Positions 21,062-27,974 of a stretch of DNA of 34,580 nt are shown one piece after another (position 1 is the stretch's first letter; each line of letters begins with the position of its first letter). A model generated the notes under the pieces. That model had not been told where the DNA came from, searched no databases, and saw only the letters and a program-made list of their open reading frames with translations. The position numbers and the translations under genes are program-made. The DNA is from Oscillospiraceae bacterium (lineage in GTDB: Bacteria > Bacillota > Clostridia > Oscillospirales > Oscillospiraceae): positions 1 through 34,580 of the forward strand of contig JAFXXH010000024.1 of NCBI GenBank assembly GCA_017542425.1, given 5' to 3'.

Positions 21062-22420
21062 TCACCCCCGGATGGGCTTTTCCTCCGCCGTTTCGGCTAT
21101 GGCGCGGCGCACGGTTTCCGCCGCCTGCTCGGGGCTGAGGAGTTGCTGCTCCCCGGTCTTCATGTTTTTCAGGCTGAGCTTCCCGGCGGCCAGCTCGTCT
21201 TCGCCCAGGATGGCGACGAAGGGGAAGCCCAGGCGGTCGGCGTAGCTCATTTTGGCCTTGAACTTCTTCTGCTCCGTGTAGAGCTGCGCCCGGACGCCCG
21301 CCTCCCGCAGGGCGGTGGCGACGCGGGCGGCGAAGGCCACGTCACGGGTCATGGGCAGGACCAGCACCTCCGCCGGGGCGGTGGGCAGGCTGTCGGAGAG
21401 CATCCCCTGCTCCTGCAGCACATAGAACAGCCGCGTCAGGCCGATGGAGATGCCCACGCCGGGCAGGGCCTTGTCGGTGTAGTAGCCCGCCAGGTTGTCG
21501 TAGCGCCCGCCGGAACAGACCGAGCCGATCTCCGGGTGGTCGCGCAGCGTGGTCTCGTACACCGTGCCGGTGTAGTAGTCCAGACCCCGGGCGATGGTCA
21601 GGTCCACGGCGAAGTGGGTCTCCGGCACGCCGAAGTCGGCCAGACAGCCCGTGACGGCGGCCAGCTCCTCCAGGCCCGCGTCAAACACCGTATTGCGCCC
21701 CCGGTAAGCCTCCAGCGCCTCCATCACCTGGGCGTTGCCGCCCCGGATGGCGATGAAGCGCAAAATCTCGTCCGCCTGCTCCGGCGTCAGGGCCGTCTCG
21801 CCGGTGATGAGCAGCTCCTGCAGGGCCTCCGGGCCGATCTTGTCCAGCTTGTCCACCGTGCGCATGATGGCCCCGGCCCGGTCGCCCAGGCCCAGCATGG
21901 CGTAGAAGCCGTTCAAAATCTTGCGGTTGTTCACCCGGATGACGAAGCGCGTCAGGCCCAGCTTCGTCAGGGAGCGGTAGATCACGCTGGGGATCTCCGC
22001 CTCGTTGACGATGTCCAGCTTGCCGTCGCCGATGATGTCGATGTCCGCCTGGTAAAATTCCCGGAAGCGGCCCCGCTGGGCCCGCTCGCCCCGGTAGACC
22101 TTGCCGATCTGGTAGCGCCGGAAGGGGAAGGCCAGGCTGCCGTAGTTCAATGCCACATATTTGGCCAGGGGCACGGTCAGGTCGAAGCGGAGGGACAGGT
22201 CCGTGTCCCCCTTGGTGAAGCGGTAGATCTGTTTCTCGGTGTCGCCGCCGCCCTTGGCCAGCAGGATCTCGCTGGCCTCGATGAGCGGGGTGTCCAGGGG
22301 ATAAAAGCCGTAGAGGGCGTAGCTCTCCCGCAGCGCGGCCATGATGGCCTCCATCTTCATCTGCTCCGCGGGCAGCAGTTCCATGAACCCGGACAGGGTC
22401 CGGGGCTTGATTCGTTCCAT
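21062..22420 (-). CDS. hisS: histidine--tRNA ligase
   Basis: 452 aa. Class II synthetase charging tRNA-His. Motif 2 is clear in PFRRYQIGKVYRGERAQRGRFREF, the histidine-binding signature is LDYYTGTVYE, and motif 3 follows as GVGISIGLTRLFYVL. The C-terminal anticodon-binding domain covers about 340-435 (AEVLVLPMTRDVAFAARVATALREAG). It is slightly longer than E. coli HisRS because of the C-terminal tail. The start at 22420 (MERIKPR) has GGAG 8 nt upstream. No T-box leader is visible in the 78-bp spacer before it. It is first in the hisS-RAYT-aspS unit. Confidence 0.96.
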   Translation of the reverse strand: MERIKPRTLSGFMELLPAEQMKMEAIMAALRESYALYGFYPLDTPLIEASEILLAKGGGDTEKQIYRFTKGDTDLSLRFDLTVPLAKYVALNYGSLAFPFRRYQIGKVYRGERAQRGRFREFYQADIDIIGDGKLDIVNEAEIPSVIYRSLTKLGLTRFVIRVNNRKILNGFYAMLGLGDRAGAIMRTVDKLDKIGPEALQELLITGETALTPEQADEILRFIAIRGGNAQVMEALEAYRGRNTVFDAGLEELAAVTGCLADFGVPETHFAVDLTIARGLDYYTGTVYETTLRDHPEIGSVCSGGRYDNLAGYYTDKALPGVGISIGLTRLFYVLQEQGMLSDSLPTAPAEVLVLPMTRDVAFAARVATALREAGVRAQLYTEQKKFKAKMSYADRLGFPFVAILGEDELAAGKLSLKNMKTGEQQLLSPEQAAETVRRAIAETAEEKPIRG

Positions 22421-22446
22421 AGCGTTCTCCGTTCTTTGAAAGATGA

Positions 22447-22468
22447 GGGCGGGGGCAAGCCCCCGCCC
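22447..22468. repeat. palindromic repeat, GC-rich variant of the GGAAGGGGC family
   Basis: GGGCGGGGGC and GCCCCCGCCC form a perfect 10-bp stem around AA. It lies between mgsA and hisS and could act as a weak terminator or attenuator, but no T-run follows. Confidence 0.8.
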
Positions 22469-22498
22469 TGCAAGAAATTCAGCGTATCCGCCCCGCGC

Positions 22499-22903
22499 TC
22501 ACTGGTTGCGGGGATTGACGATGTTGCGCCAGTCCAGATCGCCCCGCTGCAAGCCCTGGATCAGCACCTCCGCCGTGCCCACGTTGGTGGCGAAGGGGAT
22601 CATGTGCTTGTCGCAGAGGCGGGAGATCTCGTTGACCTGGGAATGGGCCTCCAGGTCTTCCGGGTCGCAGAAAAACAGGACCAGGTCGATCTCGTTGTAG
22701 GAGATGCGGGCGCCGATCTGCTGGCTGCCGCCCTGGTTGGCGGGCAGGCAGAGGTTGATGGGAAGACCGGTGGCGCTGCTGACCAGCTGCCCCGTCGTCT
22801 TGGTCGCGGACAGCTTGTGCTTGGCCAGAATGCCGCAGTAAGCGATGCAGAACTGCACCATCAGTTCTTTTTTTCCATCGTTGCTCATCAATGCGATGTT
22901 CAC
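22499..22903 (-). CDS. mgsA: methylglyoxal synthase-like protein with altered active site
   Basis: 134 aa from a GTG at 22903, with AAAAGGAG 9 nt upstream. Methylglyoxal synthase converts dihydroxyacetone phosphate to methylglyoxal and phosphate. The fold signatures are clear: NIALMSNDGKKELMVQFCIAY, ATKTTGQLVSSATGLPIN, GARISYNEIDLVLFFCDPED and PFATNVGTAEVLIQGL. However, the residue corresponding to the catalytic Asp71 of E. coli (GGDQQ) is Ser60 here (GGSQQ), His19 is Asn, and the Asp101 position is not conserved. Asp20, Asp91 and His98 counterparts are retained. It may be a low-activity enzyme or a family member with another role. It lies near pbp2, as mgsA commonly does in Clostridia. Confidence 0.85.
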   Translation of the reverse strand: MNIALMSNDGKKELMVQFCIAYCGILAKHKLSATKTTGQLVSSATGLPINLCLPANQGGSQQIGARISYNEIDLVLFFCDPEDLEAHSQVNEISRLCDKHMIPFATNVGTAEVLIQGLQRGDLDWRNIVNPRNQ

Positions 22904-22952
22904 AGTATCCGCTCCTTTTTCGAGTCCAAAAAGACGATAATCCGACTATCCT

Positions 22953-22981
22953 ATTTTATACGAAAAGGAAGGGATTTGCAA
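22953..22981 (-). promoter_or_regulatory. promoter of mgsA-like gene
   Basis: On the minus strand, -35 TTGCAA (22976-22981), 17-bp spacer, -10 TAAAAT (22953-22958), 50 bp upstream of the GTG start. Confidence 0.65.
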
Positions 22982-23021
22982 GGGGAAATCAGGCTATTTT
23001 CACGGATTTCTCCAAATTTTT

Positions 23022-25142
23022 TCAGCGGAGCAGGCTCCCCTCCCGCTCCAGGGAGAGGGTGAAGGAGCGCAGGGAGAAATAGTAGTCCAGGATGCTGCGG
23101 CTGATCTCGATGACGCTGGCGCCGGACCCGGCCTTCTCCACCACCACGGCCACGGCCACCTGGGGGTTGTAGTAGGGGGCGTAGCAGATGAACACGCCGG
23201 TGTTGGTGCGGCCCTCGCCCACCTGGGCGGTGCCGGTCTTGCCGGCCACGGAGTAGGGGGCGTCCTGAAAATACTTGAAGGCCGCGCCCACCGCCGGGTC
23301 GGTGACCACGCCGTGCATCCCGTAGTGGACCGCGTCGTAGTAGGCCTGATCGGTCTTCACCTCGCTGAGCACCTCCGGCTCGCGCTGGTAGAGGGCCTGG
23401 GAGAAGTCGTAGCTGTAGACGCTTTTCAGGATGCTGGCGGAGTGGCGGGTGCCGTTGTTGGCCAGGGCGGCGCAGTATTCCGCCAGCTGCAGGGGCGTGA
23501 ACATGCTCTCGGCCTGGCCGATGGCGGCCTGGATGGTCTCGCCGGCGTACACGTCGCGGCCATACTTGGCCTGCATGTACTGGTCGGAGGTCATGGCCCC
23601 GATCTCCTCGGCCAGCTCGATGCCCGTGGGTTCGCCCAGGCCGAAGCCTTTCGCGTACTTGGCCATGAGGCTGATCTGCAGCGCGTCGCCCACGGCGTAG
23701 AAGAAGTAGTTGCAGGAGTTGGTCAGGGCGCTGGATACGTTCATGTCCCCGTGGGTCAGGTGGACGGAGGAGTAGATCCAGCAGACGGGGGCGTAGCCGA
23801 TGTCCTCATACTTGGTGTAGACGCCCTCGTCGCGGATGACGGTGCCGGTGAAGATCTTCCGCTCCGCCAGGCCCGCAATGGCGGTGCAGGGCTTGAAGGT
23901 GGAGCCGGGGGCGTAGGCCGCGCCGAAGGCCCGGTTGAACAAAGGGGAATTCTCCCGCTGGTTCAGGCTCTCGTAGTCGGTGAGCAGTTCGGTGATGGAG
24001 TAGGTCGGCCAGCTGGCGATGGCCAGGGGCTCCCCGGTGTTCACGTCCACCGCCACGGCGGCCCCGCCGGTGATGAGCTGCTCGATGTCGGAGGGGGAGC
24101 CGCCGTAGCGGGCCACGTTGGCGTTGTTCTCCGCCCGGCGCTGGTTTTCCTCGGTGATGTATTCGTCCAGGACCCGCTCCGTGGCCTGCTGCATCCCGAT
24201 GTCGATGGTCAGATAGATGTGGTTGCCGGGGATGGTCTCCTTGGTGTAGACCGTGTCGGTGACCACGCCGGTGGCGGTGCGGGTGACCCGGGCCTGGCCG
24301 TCCGTGCCGTGGAGCCAGCTTTCAAAGGCCAGCTCCGCCCCGGACTTGCCCACATAGGCGTCCAGGTCGTAGCCCAGGGCCGTGTACTTCTCCACCTCCT
24401 CGCCGAAGATCTGCCCGGTGTAGCCCAGCAGATGCCCGGCGGCCTCGGTCTTCACCTCCCGGGTGAAGCCGGTGAGCACGTCGAAGCCGCCCACGGCGTT
24501 CTCCATCAGCGTGGTGATCAGGTCCATGCTCACGTCCTTGGCAAAGACGTAATCGGAGGTGTTGAAGTCCCGGCTGTAGCGGCCGTTGATCTCGTAGCGG
24601 ATGCCCGCGATGGTGCGGGTCTCCTCGGCGGTGTAGCTGTTGTCGATCTTGTAGCGGTCACGCATGAAGGCCATCAGCTCCACGGCGGTGGTGCCGGGGC
24701 TCAGATCCTTGTCCCGGAGATAGGCCTCCAGGAAGACCCGCTGCCAGTCGCTCATGGGGGTGTACTCAAAGGGCGGGGACTTAGTGATGGGCAGGGTGTC
24801 GATGTACTCGTCCCCGAACTCCGTGGCCAGGGTGCAAAGGCGCAGAATCGTGGCGTTGGCCCGGACATAGTCCGGGTCGTCGTCCCGGAACAGGTCCCCC
24901 TCGTCGATGACCAGGTCGTTGATGACCCGGTTTTCCACCAGCACGCGGCCATAGCGGTCCAGGATGTTGCCCCGGGCCGCGCTGACCCGCTGGGTGGTGA
25001 CGATGTTGTTGCGGCTCTCCTCGTAGTAGGCCTGGCCCTCCACGATCTGGAGCTTGTACAGGGACATCAGGCTGACGGCGATCAGCGCGGCAGTGACCAG
25101 CGCCATGAAGGCCAGGCGGCCGTGGGAAACGAATTTTTCCAT
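23022..25142 (-). CDS. mrdA: penicillin-binding protein 2 (elongasome transpeptidase)
   Basis: 706 aa. Monofunctional class B PBP that cross-links side-wall peptidoglycan in the Rod complex. A single membrane segment at about 9-30 anchors it. The non-catalytic pedestal follows (RGNILDRYGRVLVEN). The transpeptidase domain has the acylated serine in PGSTFK (Ser414), SCN at 476-478 and KTGTAQ with Lys635. A long insertion with several Asp and Gly-rich parts lies between about 70 and 230. The start at 25142 (MEKFVSHGR) has AAAGG upstream. It is last in the maf-mreC-mreD-pbp2 unit, separated from mreD by 158 bp holding a MITE-like repeat. Confidence 0.95.
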   Translation of the reverse strand: MEKFVSHGRLAFMALVTAALIAVSLMSLYKLQIVEGQAYYEESRNNIVTTQRVSAARGNILDRYGRVLVENRVINDLVIDEGDLFRDDDPDYVRANATILRLCTLATEFGDEYIDTLPITKSPPFEYTPMSDWQRVFLEAYLRDKDLSPGTTAVELMAFMRDRYKIDNSYTAEETRTIAGIRYEINGRYSRDFNTSDYVFAKDVSMDLITTLMENAVGGFDVLTGFTREVKTEAAGHLLGYTGQIFGEEVEKYTALGYDLDAYVGKSGAELAFESWLHGTDGQARVTRTATGVVTDTVYTKETIPGNHIYLTIDIGMQQATERVLDEYITEENQRRAENNANVARYGGSPSDIEQLITGGAAVAVDVNTGEPLAIASWPTYSITELLTDYESLNQRENSPLFNRAFGAAYAPGSTFKPCTAIAGLAERKIFTGTVIRDEGVYTKYEDIGYAPVCWIYSSVHLTHGDMNVSSALTNSCNYFFYAVGDALQISLMAKYAKGFGLGEPTGIELAEEIGAMTSDQYMQAKYGRDVYAGETIQAAIGQAESMFTPLQLAEYCAALANNGTRHSASILKSVYSYDFSQALYQREPEVLSEVKTDQAYYDAVHYGMHGVVTDPAVGAAFKYFQDAPYSVAGKTGTAQVGEGRTNTGVFICYAPYYNPQVAVAVVVEKAGSGASVIEISRSILDYYFSLRSFTLSLEREGSLLR

Positions 25143-25199
25143 AGATAGAACCTTTCCTTTTTGGCAAGCTTCCGCAGCGGGCGGGAGGGAGGGACTGGA

Positions 25200-25315
25200 A
25201 AATGAAGAATGAAGAATGAAAAATGAAGAATGGTGGTGTCGCTGCGCGACAATTTAATTAGTCCCCGCAGGGGACACCACTATTATTCATTCTTAAGTAT
25301 TCATTTTTCAGTTTT
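25200..25315. mobile_element. MITE-like repeat with A/T-rich GAATGAAGAATG arms, copy 1
   Basis: The arms are inverted: the left GAAAAATGAAGAATGGTGGTGTC-type sequence (25218-25240 region) faces GACACCAC...TTCATTTTTC on the right. The centre reads GTCGCTGCGCGAC. A relative with the same centre is at 27757-27880. The right arm supplies the last codons and stop of mreD. Confidence 0.75.
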
Positions 25316-25819
25316 CTCTCCCCCGATCGCCCGACAGAGATAAAATGCCGGAACCGCGAACGGTACGCTCCACAGGGTCTGTAGCAGCACGTAGGGCAGC
25401 AACGCGTCCAGGCCCACCCCGCGGAAGACCCAGAGGGGCAGAACCTGCACCAGCGCCGTGAGCAGCAGCGCCAGGGCGGAGAGGATCAGGCAGGACAGCA
25501 GGCGGCGGTTGACAAAAAACTCCGCCAGCACGCCCCCGGCGAAGCCGTAGACGGCGAACAGGATCAGAAAGGTGACGGTGCTCTCCGCCATGGCCAGGTC
25601 GCAGCAGAAGCCCGCCAGCAGACCCAGCACGCCGCCCCAGACGCCGCCCTCCCACATCCCGATGGCCACCACAGCCGCCGGGAGGAAAAAGAGCCGCGCC
25701 CCCAAAAGCTCCAGCCGCGCCAGCACGGAGAACTGGAGCCACAGCGCCCCGGCCAGGTACAGCAGATAGCGAGCCGCCCGGCGGAGCTTGGTTCCATTCA
25801 GCAGATCCAGCAACATCAT
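25301..25819 (-). CDS. mreD: rod shape-determining protein MreD
   Basis: 172 aa, almost entirely membrane. Five to six hydrophobic segments run from RAARYLLYLAGALWLQFSVL through VWGGVLGLLAGFCCDLAMAES, FLILFAVYGFAGGVLAEFF, LILSALALLLTALVQVLPLW and LLPYVLLQTLWSVPFAVPAFYL. The GLLAGFCCDLA motif corresponds to the G-x-x-x-G-x-x-x-D signature of MreD. The protein is part of the elongasome that shapes rod cells. The start is the first of two adjacent ATG codons at 25819. The last residues, EKTEK, are encoded by the edge of the MITE-like repeat, so the natural C-terminus may have been replaced. It begins 17 bp after mreC. Confidence 0.9.
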   Translation of the reverse strand: MMLLDLLNGTKLRRAARYLLYLAGALWLQFSVLARLELLGARLFFLPAAVVAIGMWEGGVWGGVLGLLAGFCCDLAMAESTVTFLILFAVYGFAGGVLAEFFVNRRLLSCLILSALALLLTALVQVLPLWVFRGVGLDALLPYVLLQTLWSVPFAVPAFYLCRAIGGEKTEK

Positions 25820-25835
25820 GTCGTCTCGTCCAATC

Positions 25836-26681
25836 TTATTTGCGTGTAAAGTCCCGGATGATGAACACCTGACTCAGCTGCTCCACGTCGCAGGCCGGGT
25901 CGATGATGCCATAGGTGGACTGGCCGCCGTCCCCGGTGCGGACCTCCCGGATCACGCCGATGAGCAGGTCCGCCGGGAAGGAGCCGCCCTTGCCGCTGGT
26001 CAGCACCTCGTCGCCCTCGAAGATCTGGGCTCCGGAGCTGAGGTAGGCCAGGCGGGTCTGGCCGCGCTTCATCAGGGCGAACTCCCCGGTGACCATCCCG
26101 GCGTAGCTGTACTCGCCCACCAGCGCGCCCACGGCCATGTCCACGTCGATGACCGAGCGGACCGTGGCCCAGTCGCCCCCCAGCTCGATGATCTGACCCA
26201 CCAGCGCGCCGTATTCGGTGATGACGCAGTCCCCCAGCTCCAGACCGTCGGCGCTGCCGCTGCTGATGGTGAAGGCGGAGGTGTAGTTGCTGGCGTCCCA
26301 GCTGACGATCTTGGCGGCGGCCAGGTCGAAGTCCGTGTGCTTCTCCCGGAAGCCCAGCAGCTCCCGGTAACGGGCGTTCTCCGTCTCCAGCTGGGTGACG
26401 CTGCGCACCTGTTCCCGCAGCCGGGCGTTCTCGGCCTTGAGCTTGTTGTACTCCTCGGCCAGGCGGTCATATTCGTAGAGCGCGCCGTAGATGCTCTCCA
26501 CCCAGCTCAGAACGGCGCTGGTGGCCCGCTGCAAGGGGGCGCTCAGAGCCTGGCCGGAACTGCGCAAAAACCCGGCCCGCCCGGCCAGCGCGCCGCTGAC
26601 CAGACCCACCAGCAGCGCCGCGACGACGATCACCGCCGCCATGCGCAGACCGTATTTGGATAAATAGTGCTTCAGCTTCAT
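25836..26681 (-). CDS. mreC: rod shape-determining protein MreC
   Basis: 281 aa. MreC is a bitopic membrane protein that links MreB to peptidoglycan synthases such as PBP2. One membrane segment lies at about 12-34 (MAAVIVVAALLVGLVSGAL). It is followed by a coiled coil at about 65-110 (DRLAEEYNKLKAENARLREQV) and the MreC beta-barrel domain with VSWDASNYTSAFTISSGSADGLELGD and GQIIELGGDWATVRSVIDVDMAVGA. The start at 26681 fits this N-terminus. It lies 25 bp past the maf stop and 17 bp before mreD, so it is clearly in the same operon. No mreB is present in the window. Confidence 0.94.
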   Translation of the reverse strand: MKLKHYLSKYGLRMAAVIVVAALLVGLVSGALAGRAGFLRSSGQALSAPLQRATSAVLSWVESIYGALYEYDRLAEEYNKLKAENARLREQVRSVTQLETENARYRELLGFREKHTDFDLAAAKIVSWDASNYTSAFTISSGSADGLELGDCVITEYGALVGQIIELGGDWATVRSVIDVDMAVGALVGEYSYAGMVTGEFALMKRGQTRLAYLSSGAQIFEGDEVLTSGKGGSFPADLLIGVIREVRTGDGGQSTYGIIDPACDVEQLSQVFIIRDFTRK

Positions 26682-26705
26682 CGTTCCGTCCTCAAAAAGC
26701 GCGTA

Positions 26706-27281
26706 TCACAGCAGCGTGACCCCCAGCTCCCGCAGCAGCTTGCCCAGGGCGCAGAGGGGCAGGCCCATGACGTTGAAAAAGTCCCCCTCCAGCCGCTCCA
26801 CAAAGAGGCTGGCCAGGCCCTGGGCCCCGTAGGCCCCGGCCTTGTCCATCGGCTCCCCGGTGGCCACATAGCGGCGGATCTCCCCGTCGTCCAGCGCCCG
26901 GAAGTGCACCGCCGTCTCCTCCGCGTGGGAGCGGCTTTGCCCGTCCCGGATCACCGTCACGCCGGTGTAGACCCGGTGGGCCCGCCCGGACAATGCCCGC
27001 AGCATCCGGCAGGCCTCGGCCTCGTCCCGGGGCTTCCCCAGCACCGCGCCGTCCAGCGCCACCACCGTGTCCGCGCCGATGACCAGGTCCCCGGGTTCGG
27101 CGCAGCGGCTTGCCACTTCCTCGGCCTTGGCGCGGCTCAGCGCTTCGACCAGCTCCGCCGGGCCAAGGCCCGGGTGGGGCAGCTCCTCCCCCCGGGCGGG
27201 GACGATCAACAGCTCCGGCGTCCGAAGCATCTCCATCAGCTCCCGCCGCCGGGGCGACGCGGAGGCGAGAATCACACGCAT
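26706..27281 (-). CDS. maf: Maf nucleoside triphosphate pyrophosphatase
   Basis: 191 aa. Maf enzymes hydrolyse dTTP, UTP or modified NTPs and are linked to septum control. The N-terminus ILASASPRRRELM carries the conserved SxSPRR motif, and IGADTVVALDGAVLGKP holds the catalytic acidic residues; EAFFRALDDGEIRRYV-like and DKAGAYGAQGLASLFVERLEGD follow in the expected order. The start at 27281 has AAAGGAG 9 nt upstream. The leader of about 60 nt upstream contains no G on the sense strand. As first gene of the maf-mreCD-pbp2 unit, it fits the common clostridial arrangement, minus mreB. Confidence 0.95.
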   Translation of the reverse strand: MRVILASASPRRRELMEMLRTPELLIVPARGEELPHPGLGPAELVEALSRAKAEEVASRCAEPGDLVIGADTVVALDGAVLGKPRDEAEACRMLRALSGRAHRVYTGVTVIRDGQSRSHAEETAVHFRALDDGEIRRYVATGEPMDKAGAYGAQGLASLFVERLEGDFFNVMGLPLCALGKLLRELGVTLL

Positions 27282-27447
27282 CGAATGATCTCCTTTTTTG
27301 TGGTGTTATGTTTGTTGTGATGTTGTGTTTGTTATGGTGTTATGTTTGTTGTGTTATGCAAGGCTTTGTAGGGCGCGCCGACCCCGGCGCGCCGCGCAGC
27401 AGCACCCGGTTTTCAACCAACCCCCGGCGAATCCGCAGCCGTCATTT

Positions 27448-27644
27448 CCTTCCCCCAGCGGGGGAAGGTGGCATCCGCCGATCCCCCGCGAGGCGGATGA
27501 CGGAAGAGGGAGAACGTGACCGCTTGTGAGCGGTAAAATCATTGCATACTCCCTACGCCTGCTGTCATTTCCACATTGCAGTCACGCCACGTTCTCCCTC
27601 TCCTGCCGCCCTTGTGGGCGGCACCCTCCCCCGCTGGGGGAGGG
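27448..27644 (-). mobile_element. 197-bp MITE-like element, copy B
   Basis: Same length as copy A (7926-8122) and inverted relative to it. The outer 60 bp (27585-27644) is identical to the first 60 bp of copy A, and the other arm differs by only one base in the last 57 bp by eye. The core differs, but its central hairpin is kept: ACCG..CGGT arms with T-A pairs in A replaced by C-G in B. Confidence 0.8.
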
Positions 27645-27756
27645 AAAGGGTGAGGGCGCTTTGGATGACCGCCACGTCCGGCGGATTCGCCGAACGTTTG
27701 TGATAATCTCCACGCTGCTGCCGGGGCGTCGGGACGCCGCCCCCTACGAAGAATGA

Positions 27757-27880
27757 AGACTTAAGGTTGAAGAATGAAGAATTGTTGTGTCGCTGCGCGA
27801 CAAATTTTCAAATGATCGGCGCAGCCGATACCACAACTCTTCACTCTTCATCCTTCACTTTTCACTCTTCACTATCCTTC
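27757..27880. mobile_element. MITE-like repeat with A/T-rich arms, copy 2
   Basis: GAATGAAGAAT followed by TGTGTCGCTGCGCGACAA, then CCACAA and CTTCACTCTTC repeats. It shares the GTCGCTGCGCGACAA centre and GAATGAAGAAT arm with 25200-25315. Boundaries are approximate. Confidence 0.65.
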
Positions 27881-27974
27881 CCCCTCACCCCAACAAGGTC
27901 GCTGCGGGTTTGCCGTTCCCTCCCCCGCTGGGGGAGGGAACGGGAGCGGGCGTTGCCGTGCAAACCGCCCCCGC

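Larger units (their letters stand above)
27282..27974. repeat. composite repeat-filled spacer between U32 gene and maf
   Basis: No gene is seen. Contents in order: a G-free sense leader (27300-27358, see finding); a GTAGGGCGCGCCG hairpin (about 27366-27394); the 197-bp element copy B (27448-27644); the 33-bp block inverted relative to 7635-7667 (27715-27747); an A/T-rich MITE-like copy (27757-27880); and a perfect 12-bp stem GTTCCCTCCCCC/GGGGGAGGGAAC (27915-27941). The spacer shares three block types with the murB-rapZ spacer. Confidence 0.85.

Noticed and set aside
22421..22498. T-box leader for hisS/aspS
   Set aside because: The 78-bp spacer is too short and contains only a repeat palindrome; no T-box core sequence was seen.
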